64,000 nucleotides of DNA from Poecilobothrus nobilitatus (Eukaryota; Arthropoda; Insecta; Diptera; Dolichopodidae). The stretch covers positions 108,043,450 to 108,107,449 of the forward strand of contig OX352773.1 in NCBI GenBank assembly GCA_947095535.1. Direction: 5' to 3'. The notes beneath the pieces are model-generated. The model was not told the DNA's origin. It ran no database searches and was given only the letters and a program-made list of their open reading frames with translations. Shown here one piece after another: positions 21,054-32,018 of this stretch (its first letter is position 1; every line of letters starts with the position of its first letter). The translations under genes and the position numbers were made by a program.

Positions 21054-21341
21054 TTATTTTTTTTATTAATGATTCTTTGGGGTAGTTTTCACACTCTTTT
21101 TAGGTTAACGGCTGCCCAGGACGCAACACATGTTTATAAATAAAAATTTTTTAAATTACTTGGTTGTTTTTGTTTTCTTTTTTAAATAATTAATAACAAA
21201 TATTATCGAACCTTTTCATTATTTTTATTTTAGCTTTTAAACTTTACAATGTACAAAAAAGAACATGGATTTTTTTACGAAAGAAAAAATTAATCAAGCC
21301 AAATTTTAAATAATAATTTGATCACATTCATTTGATCACAT
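21054..21341. repeat. Block-X fragment between BEL-1 and the LINE
   Basis: AT-rich sequence resembling 1490-1700 of block X (TTTAAATAATTAATAAC, TTTTAGCTTTTAAAC and AATTAATCAAGCCAA stretches in the same order). The LINE is inserted in it; the matching right side is at 25600-25735. No gene. Confidence 0.6.
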
Positions 21342-21943
21342 TTCGTGCCAAACTTTGTCAAACGCTTGTTCTACGTCTAGAAATATTGTGGAGCATATTT
21401 GTTTTTCTTCGAATGCTTTTTCTATAACATTTGTTATTCTAGGAACTTGGGCAATTGTTGCATACTTGGATCTAAAACCAAATTGATGGTTAGGAATTAA
21501 ATTTTTATTTTCTATAATTGGCTTCAGCCAATATATATAACAACAACAGTTTTTCATAAAGTTTTGACATAATGGGTAGGAGAGATATTGGCCTATAAGA
21601 TTTCGCCTCATAGTAATGCTATCATAGTAACTTCTGCCACTTTCCAAGCGCTCGGAACGTACTTCAATTTTACTGCCGCATTTATGATTTTTCTCAAAAA
21701 TCTTAGGGCTTTTTGTGGAAGCTCTTTTATAATATGAGCTGCAATAAGATCAAAACCTGGGGCTTTTTTCAACTTTAGAGTTTTTATTATTTCACTAATT
21801 TCTTCTTGTGTAAATGGATTAATAGTGTTTTCTTCTATTATAACATCGTCTAATAAACAAAGATCAGAATTTATATCGTTTGGTTTGAATATATTTTCTA
21901 AATGATCTGCAAATAATTCGACTTTATCTTTATTATCCTTTGT
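21342..21943 (-). pseudogene. LINE ORF2, N-terminal half of RT (copy 1)
   Basis: The minus strand has Jockey RT blocks: KKAPGFDLI in one frame (about 21755-21770) and, after a frameshift near 21640, NHQFGFRSKYATIAQV, then FLDVEQAFDKVWHE. The text stops at 21342 because the remainder of RT is in the opposite orientation at 24522. A stop and a frameshift separate it from the endonuclease. Confidence 0.8.
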
Positions 21944-22699
21944 TCAAGTTCGGTCTGGTTTCATGAGCAGCGGCTCGTGCTTTATCGGCTTTTTTACACT
22001 CTTCGTTGCTTTCCACAACGAGTAATTTGATTCTTTTGTTGCCGATAAACCTTTTATATAATTTTCATATGCTACTGATTTTAGAATCTTGAGTTTTCTT
22101 TTAAGAGATTGGGATAATCTGTTCAAAATCTTCTTATCATCAGGGTGACGAGATTGTTGCCATCTACGTTTAGCCCTTCTTTTTCGTTGTTTTATTAAAT
22201 CAGTTATCTCTCTAGGATAAATATTTGCTGCTGACCTATATTCAATTATTTTTGTATTATTCCAAGCAGCTTTTTGAATTATATTAAAAAAGCCTTCAAG
22301 TTCCAGATCTAATTGTTCTTTTGATTGTAAATTTATTTCTAAATTAATGTTGTTTACGATTTCATATTTAAAGCTTAACCAATCTGTTGTATTATTTATC
22401 AGTGTGGGCTTATTTAGTTTTCTAGTTATTTTTTCATTTAAATCTAGTATAACAGCAGAGTGATCAGAATCTAGATCATTGTTATCTTCTAGATTTATAT
22501 AGTTGCCTGAAATTCTTTTAGTTATGAAGAAGTCAATTAGATCTGGAACCTTTTTGGTGTCTGTGGGCCAATAAGTTGGTTTGCCAGTTGAATGATGGCA
22601 ATAACCTAACTCTTGAATAGCTTTCTTTAGCTCTCTACCTCTAGTTGAGGTTGTTCTAGAACCCCAATCAGTATGTTTGGCATTATAATCACCTAGCAA
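21944..22699 (-). pseudogene. LINE APE-type endonuclease, C-terminal part, and linker (copy 1)
   Basis: 251 codons open. LGDYNAKHTDWGS, a block with VPDLIDFFITK, and DSDHSAVI are the conserved blocks of Jockey-clade apurinic-type endonucleases, with the catalytic D/N and the final SDH. A basic linker leading to RT follows. It nicks target DNA in the intact family. It is separated from the N-terminal part at 22904 by a frame break. Confidence 0.85.
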
Positions 22700-23104
22700 A
22701 AATTTATATCCGTGGACATTTAGGAGTTTTTAAAAAAAATTTTCTTTATATTGCATCTTGGTGGACAATATACTGCACCAATATTAAGGTCTTGTTTAGT
22801 AGATGAAATTTCATAGAAAGATCATAGAAAGCTGTATTTCTTCAGACTCAATTTTGAATTCTTCATTATGTTTTATAGTGCATTTTATTAGAATTGCACT
22901 ACCTCATCTCGGCTGATTACTAGGATGAACTGCCTTATAGCATTCATAACCTAGTATCTTAAAGTTTGAGTTTATTGACAAATGAGTCTCTGATATCAGA
23001 CATATATCAATATTTCTAAACCTTAAGAAAATTTCTAGTTCATGTTTTTTATTTAGGACACCATTCGAATTACAAGTTGCAATACGTATTTTATCTACAT
23101 ACAT
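22700..23104 (-). pseudogene. LINE endonuclease N-terminal part (copy 1)
   Basis: The open part 22904-23104 starts MYVDKIRIATCNSNGVLNKK and has DICLISETHL (the Glu of the active site). Relative to copy 2, a substitution near 22903 stops the frame. A short duplicated ATCATAGAAAG (about 22815-22835) shifts the frame between this part and 22699 in both copies. Confidence 0.8.
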
Positions 23105-23184
23105 TTTTTATAATTCTTTTAGGCGTTTCATGAGATACATTAATGTATTTCTTTTCTAAATATTTTATTTAATCTTATGGAGAT

Positions 23185-24437
23185 TTAAGATGTAAGAATA
23201 CTTTCTTCTGTTTTAGAATTTAAGGCTTGGGAGTATAAAACTCCATTCACAACTTTATTAGATATAAACGGTGTAGTTTTTTTTTGTAAATATTCTATTT
23301 TGTGTATTTTATTTATTTCCTCCGAATGGTCAAAAGATAGCATAAACAGTGGAAGCTTTGTTACAATCTTTATATTTTTATCTTTAGTTTTTTTAATTTT
23401 ATTTGTCACATCTAGACATTTAAAACCTCTATTAAGAAGTTCTTTTTTAATATCTTCTGGCTCACATGATGGGTGAAGATTTGTTACCATAACTTTAATT
23501 GGTTTTTTACCATAACTAGTCAGTTTGTTTTCATACGTATGCCATTCCAACTTCGTTTTATTTATAGATTTTGTTAAAACTCTATAATCATTTTCGTTGT
23601 CAACATTAATTTTTAGTTGATCATCATTCATCATGTTGACTTTAACATTTATATTTTCTTCTTTTATTATTTTTATAATATAATAGTTTTTTATATTACT
23701 CAAAATTACCGGAGAAGGTTTATATTTTTTAGTGACCTTATTGTTTTCTTTAAATTTTTCCTCTTGAGGTTTACTTTGCGGTTCCAAAGATGTGTTAACA
23801 TCTGGAGACTTATCCGCTTTCCGTTTCTTCGGATTAGTTCTTCTTCATCCGTTTCGTATGTCCCAACTTTAGTATCAGTGGATACATTTTCTGCCTTAAG
23901 TTGAGAGATTTCTCTTTGTAAATCTTTACACAAGATTTCCAACTCAATTATTCTGGAGTTGACTTCAATATTACTGTCTTGCAGTAACGAACTTTGATTT
24001 TTATTATTACCCTCGTGGGTTTTCTTTATATTGCCTTCATGAAACATTATTTTTTCTTTATTACCCTCTTCGGTTTTCTTATTTTCGTCACCTTTTTTAG
24101 GTGGACTTCTTTGAATCTTCGAGCCCTTCTCAAAAGGGTTTATTAATTTATCATAATTATACATGTTATTAATATTATTATTATTATTATTATAAACCAC
24201 TGGCGACTCATCTGAACGTCTTAAACATTCAGGCAAGCCCTCGCCGGCAGCCGTGGTCTCTGCCGACACTTTGGTAGATATCCCTACCGAATTTTTACTA
24301 TTATAAGACATTATATTATTTTTTATTTTAATATGCTTTTTATACCTACAGCCAGGGTTTCTTACTGCCGCCCCTCTGGGATCAGACGCAGACCAGGTAG
24401 CCGTCCATTTTGGAACAGTTGCTCCTGGATTTTTCAT
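23185..24437 (-). pseudogene. LINE ORF1 (copy 1, with two deletions)
   Basis: ORF1 of a Jockey LINE, in two frames: 23706-24437 (start MKNPGATVPKW, polyasparagine run, coiled-coil ELEILCKDLQREISQLKAE) and 23185-23787. The second part has an RRM-like/PRE_C2HC domain with KVMVTNLHPSCEPEDIKKEL. Compared with copy 2, about 34 bp are missing near 23835, which shifts the frame, and about 300 bp are missing near 23290, which removes the CCHC knuckles. In the family ORF1 binds LINE RNA. Confidence 0.8.
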
Positions 24438-24521
24438 TGGATTTTAGTGGACTTGTACCACAAGCATACCTTACTGAGGGTATTTCTTATCCCCTACCCA
24501 CCGGGGTATCCCCTACCCTCC
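24438..24521 (-). other. LINE 5' UTR (copy 1), ending at the inversion point
   Basis: On the minus strand this reads GGAGGGTAGGGGATACCCCG and on toward ORF1. It abuts the plus-strand RT fragment at 24521/24522. Confidence 0.6.
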
Positions 24522-25451
24522 AGTTTAATATTTAAATTAAGAAGATTGATACCGTTACAATATGTAGAGATAGTCGAATCGTTCTTGTCTGAAAGATTAT
24601 TTAGAATTAAACAAGATGAAGAGTACTCTACAATAAGAGAAATAAAAGCAGGTGTGCCTAAAGGCAGTATTTTAGGTCCAATATTGTACTTGCTTTATAC
24701 AAGTGATCTACCAGAAGTAGAAAATGTAACTGTAGCAACATATGCTGACGATACTGCAATATTGGCAGTAGGATCGAATATTGACGAAGCTATAAAAAAA
24801 TTACAAAAAGCAAGTGAAAAGATATGTTACTGGACTATCAAATGGAAAATAAAACTAAATGAATCTAAATCTGTGCATGTTAATTTTTCTTACAGAAATT
24901 TAAAGAATCCACCTAAAATAAATTTAAACGGTGTATTTGTATCAATCGAAAATTCTGCAAAATGCCTAGGAATGACACTGGATGTCAAGCTAAGGTGGAA
25001 TGAACACGTTAAACAGAAAAAATTAGAACTTGAAAATAAATATAGAGAAAATTACTGGCTCCTAGGGCGTAAGTCTAAACTACCAATATATAATAAAGTG
25101 TTAATTTACAACCAAGTAATTAAACCTATATGGTTATATGGCATTCAACTTTGTGGTTGTTCCAAGAAAACGCATATTGAAAAAATACAATCTTTTCAGA
25201 ATAAAGTCCTACGTAACATAGTAAGTGCTCCCTGGTATGTACGTAATAGTGACATTCACAGAGATTTACAAATTCCCAAAGTTATAGATGAAATAAGTAG
25301 ATATGACATAAAGCATAAAGCTCGTTTAGAAGAGCATATAAATCTTGAAGATGCTCAACTAATAAATAATCAAATTATTATAGGAAGGCTTAAAAGGAAA
25401 AGACCTTTAGATATAGTACGAAGTACAGATTTCCTTAGGGAAAATACATAA
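24522..25451 (+). pseudogene. LINE ORF2, C-terminal half of RT (copy 1)
   Basis: The plus-strand frame is open from before 24522 to the stop at 25451. RT blocks are PLQYVEIVESFL, GVPKGSILGPILY (normally GVPQGS) and the catalytic ATYADDTAIL, followed by thumb region KIKLNESKS and CLGMTLD. The C-terminal region ends FLRENT. The first 60 or so codons of the longer open frame (24333-24521) are antisense 5' UTR and not part of RT. Confidence 0.85.
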
Positions 25452-25490
25452 AACCTATATTCAAAACAAGATAGCAAAAAATAAAGGAAG

Positions 25491-25566
25491 GGTGTGGTTT
25501 AGTCGGTAAGAATCCGGCATACACTCCTGCTACGGGGCGATCTGTATCTTTCGAAGATTCCACACC
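25491..25566 (+). other. 76-nt tRNA-like segment in the LINE 3' UTR (copy 1)
   Basis: Closed by a perfect 7-bp acceptor-like stem GGTGTGG/CCACACC (25491-25497 with 25560-25566), total length 76 nt. It has a D-arm-like TTTAGTCGGTAAG, a central CCTGCTACGGGG stretch and a TTTCGAA near the T-loop position. It is followed by AATCCACGT and the A-tail. The internal arms pair only partly, so it is not called a tRNA gene. Copy 2 has it at 38126-38201. Confidence 0.6.
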
Positions 25567-25599
25567 AATCCACGTAAAAAAAAAGAAAAAAAAAAAACA

Positions 25600-25735
25600 T
25601 TCTGTATTTAAAAACCAATTTAAATTTTTTAAGCTAACTTTTTTAATCAAGTTTAAAATTAATGTCATTAAATAAAGCAAACTTTATAAAAGTTTTTTAA
25701 TATTTTTTTATTAGCTTCTAAACATAAAATATAGG
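25600..25735. repeat. Block-X fragment right of the LINE
   Basis: Resembles 1700-1845 of block X (AAAGCAAACTTTATAAAAG, TTTTTATTAGCTTCTAAAC). It completes the target sequence interrupted by the LINE. Confidence 0.6.
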
Positions 25736-25939
25736 GTATATTAACTTTGGTATAGTGTTTTTAACCACCAAAAGGAAGCGAGTTAGGTATAGACATGTAT
25801 ATATATTCTGAATCAGGATCACCTCCTGAGTTGATTTAACGATGTACGTCCGTCCGTCCGTTCGCACGATAACTCAAAAACTAATAAAGCTATCTTGATG
25901 ATATTTATGTAGTAGGTTGCTAATCATGAAAGGAAGGCT
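25736..25939 (+). repeat. GTCCGTCCG repeat head
   Basis: Starts at a GGGTATATTAACTTTGGTAT end, then has ACCACCAAAAGGAAGCGAG, GGTATAGACATGTATATAT, GAATCAGGATCACC, GAGTTGATTTAACGATG, a run of GTCCGTCC and CGATAACTCAAAAACTAAT. The same head occurs at 38370-38578 and reversed at 44300-44521. Here it has no attached array and ends at the duplication junction. Confidence 0.75.
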
Positions 25940-26671
25940 AATTTTGTATAATACAAATAATGTAAATAATTTTGTGTAATACAATTTAACTTTTTTTTTA
26001 TTGTACTCATGTTTACACTAGTTACAAATTTAAATTATATATTGTACACATTTTGACTTAGCTTATTAAGAATTCATAATGTTTCTTTCTCACAAAGCTT
26101 AACAAATAGTTTGAGATAAAAAATAAAACGCTAAATTTTCCAATAATTCAATTTCGATCAATTTTATTACAATCTTTCTTTTTCAACGACTCGATAGCGA
26201 TTAAACTTAAAAAAATAGACAATATTATATTAAATCTTATTCTAACTGAAAAAAAGAGACATATGATTGTAGTACATAAGAAATCCATCCAAAAGCGATG
26301 ATTAAAAATTAATTAAATTAATACTTTATCCTATCACGATGACATCTGGTGACGGATAGAATTAATAATGAAGTTAATTAACTATTATACTATGTGTTAC
26401 AATTATGAAAGAATACTAACGATTTCTTATAGTAAAAAAGAAAAAGACGATTTCGGTAATTATTGATAATTAGAAGTAACAATATATGTACATAAAAATT
26501 TGGATAATTCGAAGTAACAATATATGTACATAAAAATTTGGATTACTATTGGTAAGTTTAAATACAATACAAAAATAATGATTAATTTATTTTCAAGTGT
26601 TGATGGTTAGTTCCATAGATGTTGAGATCCTGGACGGTGTAACTCAGGATGACTTTAGATAAGTATTTCCT

Positions 26672-27930
26672 GTATTTTTATACACGTACCATAAGTATCG
26701 GGTATAATAAAATTACTCCTCCGCTTGTAACACCTCGAAAAAAGTGAGCTAGATGTACCTTCAAAGGTATGGATCGGATCAGAATCAAATTCTGAGTCGA
26801 TTGAGCCATGTCCGTCCGTCAGCACGTTAACTCAAAACCTAAGAAACCTAGAATATTGAAATTTACACAAAATATTCTGGGAGCAATTTGTAGGCTGAGT
26901 TCCGACCAAAACTTCGGGTAGCTCTGTAACTTAAACACCTGTTAAAATTTTTTTGATTGAAATTTGTATACATATGTATATACATAAAAATTAAAGCTTC
27001 AACATTATAGTCTTATTTCTGTTAACAACTTTTTTTAATAATATAGGGTTACTTTATAGTTGATGAAAGTGTTACTTGATTTTTTCAAATTTTCTAACAA
27101 ATTTTAACGAATTTTTTGCATTTTGTTTTACTCGATAATTTGAAATTGTTGAGGATATAATGCGTAGTACAAAAAAATGTAAATAAATAAACAACATAAC
27201 GGTTGCTTGAAGAATTTTTATTTATATGATATTGATATACATACATACTTATATAATATCATGTTTATTTACATATTGTATATGTCACTGATGAATGAAT
27301 GATAAGAGTATAGATGTATATTATATAGCGCCGTATTTACATACATATATGTATTTTATTGTTTATTGTACTTATAAAAAATTATTCTATGAATGGAAGT
27401 ATTTTTAAAGAAATATTGCAATGTATGGCGATATACTTATAACAATATAAATATACTATGTGCGCATTAATATAACATAATATTTAAAATTATATTTACT
27501 ATTTTCTACTAAGTAAATTTAATATACATTTATCGCTTAGTATTAAATGGTACTATAGAATTTTTGAAAAAGTTTTGGATTGATAATCGTTATGTGGAAG
27601 GTTAGAATCTGCTTTTGAAGAATGTATAAATATATAGTTTAAATATACATATGTCCAAACCATAGTTCTAAAAATTATAAAATTCACCCAAATTATTTTA
27701 AAATACTAAAATATTAAAAATATATTATTGTAAGCAGAGTGCCAGGCTGTGAACATACTAAGGGTTCGTATGGGTATCTAAGAGTTGAAAGAGGCAACTG
27801 TATTCTTTCTCGTTTTTAAGTAGGTTGTATTAGATTTTAGTGGGTTTGAATGGTATGTGCGGTTTTTAAAGAATGAGATACTTGTGTGTGTGTGTGTAGA
27901 TATAAGGAAAATACATAATTTTGCAATTGG
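26672..27930 (-). other. BEL-1 copy 2 3' non-coding region
   Basis: Same content as 14294-15552, including the GTCCGTCCGTC head at about 26740-26840. No gene seen. Confidence 0.6.
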
Positions 27931-28856
27931 TCATTTTAAGATTGAATTTTTTGTTTTTACGGTCGCGACGCGGATTAACCCATCCGTACCGGGGTGCAAT
28001 TCCGTAATGCGAGCTAGTAACCAACGACAGGATGGTAGGTTTTCATCTTTTAAGATGACCACGTCTTCAATTTGAACATCTTGAATTTGTTTTGTCCATT
28101 TTGGACGCTGTTGCAATCTGGTTAAGTATTCAGTATTCCAGCGTTTCCAAAAATTTTGATATAAACGTTGTAAATGTTGCCATCGATTTAAGTGAGTCGT
28201 TTTGAGATCTAATATGGACGGCTCAGGTGGAGTTAGAATTGTGTCACCAATTAGAAAGTGAGCCGTTTTTGCACTCCTTCCTTTATATGTTTTTAATTCA
28301 AACGGACCGCAATAATCGATACCAGTGTGTGAAAATGGGCGACACATTTGTACTCTAGTTGAGGGAAGATTGCCCATAAATTGTTCTCTCACATCAGCTT
28401 TTTGCCGAAAACATGTTATGCATTTGTGAATATGATGCCGTATCGTATTGCGGGCATTTAGTATCCAATACTTCTGTCTTAGAATAGTTGCCATTAATTG
28501 AAATCCCCCATGCAGAGTTTCCGTCTGAGTTTTTCTTATGAGTAGCTGTGTGACGTGATCTTTGTCAGGAATGATTATAGGGTGCCTTTGATTGTATGAT
28601 AGTGACGATTGTTGTATTCTTCCGGTTACTCTCAAAATTTCGTTGTGATCTAAAAACGGAGTTAATTTCGATAAAGGATCGATCTTCGGCTTATATGTGG
28701 AGCTTTTCAGTTCGGATATCTCCTTCGAAAAGTGCCGATTTTGCATCCGTTTGTTTAAAATCTGCAATGATGTTTGTATTTCGTGAGCCTTTCAATAGTT
28801 GGACTTTTTCGATGTGGGTTTTTTAAAATTTTTAGCAAACCTTATGCAATAGGCGG
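27931..28856 (-). pseudogene. BEL-1 integrase lacking its catalytic core (copy 2)
   Basis: 278 open codons (27931-28767) nearly identical to copy 1: HHCC zinc site, NLPSTRV, GIDYCGPFELKTYKG. It then joins from GRSAK to AHFLIGDT at about 28263-28275, skipping the DDE core. The C-terminal domain is kept. A broken segment extends to about 28856. The shared join shows that the deletion preceded duplication. Confidence 0.85.
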
Positions 28857-29325
28857 TCACCCTAAGTAATTTTGTGAACGATGAAAAATTTGTTTCAAAA
28901 TATGTGTTCTTCTAACTGGGCAGGATACATACCGTGGATTTGTCGGATTCTGTTTTGAAGGAACATGATCCCATAAATTTCACCCAAGCTGTTCATTTAT
29001 GTCTGATATTTGCATAAGTATTTTCGCTAATATGATTGTGGGTGATAGGTAATCAAGTGGATCGAAAAACTTGGCGAGTTGCGACAGTATTTTACGTTTT
29101 GTCCATGTTTCAGAATTTTCATCCAAATTTACAGAATACATACAGGTATTTTTGTTCGTATTCAATGTGATGAGAAGAGTTCGAACAGTTTCATTTTCTT
29201 CTAAAGATGACAATAAGGTAACTTTATTGTTTTGTATTTCAAAAGGTTTCGTTTATTCCTTACAATTGGATGCCCAATTTCGAAGTGGCAACCCAGCAGA
29301 GTTGGTTAATTTAAGTATTTGGTAA
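28857..29325 (-). pseudogene. BEL-1 RT C-terminus joined to the RNase H end (copy 2)
   Basis: 28980-29213 is open with KRKILSQLAKFFDPLDYLSP and ILAKILMQISD, reaching the same join to WDHVPSKQNP at about 28980-29000. A substitution near 28980 introduces a stop inside the joined part, so the open frame is shorter than in copy 1. The RNase H core is absent. Confidence 0.8.
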
Positions 29326-29337
29326 CTCGATGGCTTC

Positions 29338-29975
29338 TTTGGGAGGGTCCACACCTGATAGAAGATCGTCAATATAGAAATCAGTGGACGTTGTTCTTGC
29401 TTGCTATAGGGTAGTTGTCTTTTTCATCAATAGCCAGTTGTTGCAAAACTTTTGTTGCTAAATAAGGAGCGATTTTTGTACCAAAGGTTACCGTCAATAA
29501 TTTATAATCTCTAATAGGTTGATTTGAATTATCTCTCCAAGCTATTCTCCGGAATTCTGTATTTGAATCTTCGACACGAATTTGGCGATACATCTTTTCA
29601 ATGTCAGCGGTAAATGCAATGCTATGTTTTCTCCAACGAATCAGAATTTTGACTAAATCATCTTGTACCACCGGATCCTTTAAAAGCATGTCATTTAACG
29701 ACAATCCACTTGATGTTGTTTTGGATGCATATAGAGACTATCTTCACCATTAGTAACTTGTATCATGTAATCAAGATCGATGTATTCTTGTAAACATTTT
29801 TGATACACTTTTTTTTAAATTTGGATTTTATCCAATTTATTTCAAGCTGATACAAACGGCGCACCGCAATGTCTCTTGATTTCCCTAAGTGATGTTGCTC
29901 AGTTATCTCTTTAAATGACAATGAAACTTGGTATAGTCCTGATTTTAAACGAATAGTGGTTGATTCAAAAAATTG
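29338..29975 (-). pseudogene. BEL-1 reverse transcriptase core (copy 2, frameshifted)
   Basis: 29381-29704 is open (107 codons) with SLNDMLLKDPVVQDD, FTADIEKMYRQI and TFGTKIAPYLATK. It has the same extra base before the catalytic YIDD segment as copy 1, so the RT was already broken before the 12.4-kb duplication. N-terminal RT lies upstream with frame breaks. Confidence 0.8.
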
Positions 29976-30620
29976 TTAACATTTGATTTTTTCTTCTGAT
30001 TGATTTTGTTGTTTCGGAAATTCCTCAATTTCCCAAAAAGCTTTCAATTCTTTATCGTGATCAGCACACATATGAAAATTTTTAACAGTAAGTTGTGGTT
30101 CTCCTGCACAATTAATGTTACCCGAAAATATCCATTCAAAAATCGTTTTCTGGGCTGTGGGCGAACCCGGACTGCCTTTTCTTAGGCCCTCTAATATTAT
30201 GCTGCTAAAAACGTCTGCTCCAAGTAATAAATCTATTGGCCCAGATTGATCAAATCGTGGATCTGCCAGTTGTAAACCATGTAAATGTTCCCAATGTTGC
30301 ACTTCTATCTTTGAAGTTGGTAGATGATTTGTTAATGTTTTTAAAACGAGACTTTCGACTTCTAGCAAAGTTTCCTTGGTTAAGGTTTGAAGGCTAAATC
30401 CGACCCTAAAAATGACATGATGTGTTTGACTCTTTCCTATCCCTTGCACAGTAGCGCGGACTGGTTCTCTTCTTAAACATACCTGTTGAACAACTCTTTC
30501 GGTGATGAACGTGGCTTGAGACCCTTGGTCAATGAGTGCTCTAATCAGGCTTTGTTTACCTGAAGGAGCGACAATTGTGATCACAGCGGTTGCTAGTAAA
30601 ATTTGATTATTCTGCCGGTG
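29976..30620 (-). pseudogene. BEL-1 aspartic protease (copy 2)
   Basis: 202 open codons with the active-site block ALIDQGSQATFITE near the start, then LLLGADVFSSIILEGLRKG and EWIFSGNINCAGEP. It is the best preserved copy of this domain in the window. The apparent GTG start is only a substitution relative to copy 1; the real product would be part of the polyprotein. Confidence 0.8.
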
Positions 30621-30824
30621 TGTGATAAATGATTGAACATCGGATGTATTTAAAAAATTGGAGTTTATGGTTTGAGTTTGATTATTTGGTACAAAACTTG
30701 GGCTATTGGGAGTTATTCTGTTGTTTGATGTTGCTCGGGAACTACTAGGCTGACTGGATTGATTAGTAGGATTGACTATGTTGTTGGTTATTGTTTTGAT
30801 TCACCGAGTTTATATTTTTATGTA

Positions 30825-31041
30825 AAAGCGTGTGATGTTTCTTTTTGCAATATTGGCAAACTCTCGTACTGGGACAATTAACAACCCTATTCCCAAACCC
30901 TAAATAGTTGATATATAAATTTTTTACCTTTATAAAGTCTAAACGTTTACCCTGATTTAGCTTTAAAAATTTATTACATTGCCGAATGGTGTGCTGGCCT
31001 TGACAACCGACACATGAAGCTGGAGTTGCAATGTGATACGA
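30825..31041 (-). pseudogene. BEL-1 Gag zinc-knuckle region (copy 2)
   Basis: In frame after the shared TAA. CVGCQGQHTIRQC keeps all knuckle ligands (the first Cys is lost in copy 1), followed by CQYCKKKHHTLL. The spacer towards the protease is about 30 bp longer than in copy 1. Confidence 0.75.
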
Positions 31042-32018
31042 TTATGTTGTAGTTTTGTTTCGATTAATGTTAAAAATGGTTGCTGGCTGTTTCTGTATTG
31101 GGTTTTTGCTATTTATAGCTTCTAAGGTGCGGAATCTCGATTCTAGAAATTCTTTGAGTGTTTTCCATGATGGCAATTCTTTCATTTTGCAAGTTTCTTG
31201 CTCCCACAACTCATGCGTTTCGGTTGGAAGCTTGTTGACAATTAAAAAAACTAAAATCGGGTCCCATTCTTTCGTAGAAATATCCAGATTAGAGCGTGTA
31301 AGCATTCAGATGTTGTGTCTAATAATCCTCTGACCCCGTGGGCTGACTCTTGTTGAACTTTTGACTGAAATAATAATGTCTTTAATTGTGTATTTACTAA
31401 GACCTTTCGATTGTCATATCGATCCTGTAATAGTGACCATTCTGAAAAATAATTCTTTTCTGTTACCTGGTACGGCCTCAAAAACTGTTCTGGTTCTCCT
31501 ACAAGGTGCATCTTTAAATACTGCAATTTTTGAACTGGACTCAGAGAATTATTTTGGTGTAATATTGTTCTAAAAAGGTCATAGAAGGTTGGCCATTTTT
31601 TGTAATCACCATCGAATTTATCAAGTGAGACCTTTGGTAACTTCAAGCCGTACTACAGAGTGATTCTCGACTGGTTGAATTGTATCATGCTATTCTCGGT
31701 TACTTTAATGCGTTTCCTGCAAAGTCTGTTTCATATCGGCTTTCAATTATTTCGTAATTAGTGTTAAGTAATCTTCTACCTCAGCATAGCTATCCTCTTC
31801 AAATAACTATAACTCTTTTGGGTCCCCTTTTCTGATAACCTTTGAACTAATAATCTTTTATGCCCACTGACAAATGTATCCCAATACCCTTGAAAAGCTG
31901 CTAACCTTCTTTGCTAAAACCCTTTAGTGCGTTTATCCTTCGCCGTCTTTTTATAATTATTAAAGCAACTTTCAATGATTTCCTTTTGTGCCAACTGAGC
32001 ATTTATTAAGTCTTCCAT
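31042..32018 (-). pseudogene. BEL-1 Gag (copy 2, frameshifted)
   Basis: The capsid region is split into 31042-31305 and 31251-31646 by a 4-bp deletion at about 31289 relative to copy 1 (GTCT lost). The N-terminus begins at 32016-32018 with an internal stop, as in copy 1. Capsid blocks KLPKVSLDKFDGDYKKWPTF and YFSEWSLLQDRYDNRKVLV remain readable. Confidence 0.8.

Larger units (their letters stand above)
21342..25599. mobile_element. Jockey-type LINE copy 1 with the 5' part inverted
   Basis: From 21342 to 24521 the minus strand carries, in element order, 5' UTR, ORF1, endonuclease and the N-terminal half of RT. From 24522 the plus strand carries the rest of RT, a 3' UTR with a tRNA-like segment and an A-rich tail (25576-25597). 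The RT sequence is split between WHE (minus strand, 21342 on) and SLIFKLRR (plus strand, 24522 on) with no apparent loss. The order fits a 5' inversion, as made by twin priming, but with an essentially full-length inverted part. Confidence 0.85.
13576..25939. repeat. Tandem segmental duplication, unit 1 (about 12.4 kb)
   Basis: The whole stretch (shared flank, BEL-1 copy 1, block-X fragment, inverted Jockey LINE, block-X fragment, repeat head) is repeated in the same order and orientation at 25940-38578. Offsets between matching points run from 12340 to about 12640 bp because of small and medium indels. The junction falls at a CTAATTT shared by both unit ends. Confidence 0.9.

Noticed and set aside
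23617..23904. Plus-strand ORF antisense to LINE ORF1
   Set aside because: Low-complexity Phe/Ile-rich translation of the reverse of Lys/Asn-rich ORF1.
24333..24521. N-terminal extension of the plus-strand RT ORF of LINE copy 1
   Set aside because: It is the antisense of ORF1 start and 5' UTR joined by the inversion; it does not align with RT.
25435..25680. Minus-strand ORF over the LINE 3' UTR (also 38070-38252)
   Set aside because: It covers the tRNA-like segment and A-tail; the polyphenylalanine run comes from the A-tail. Not a gene.
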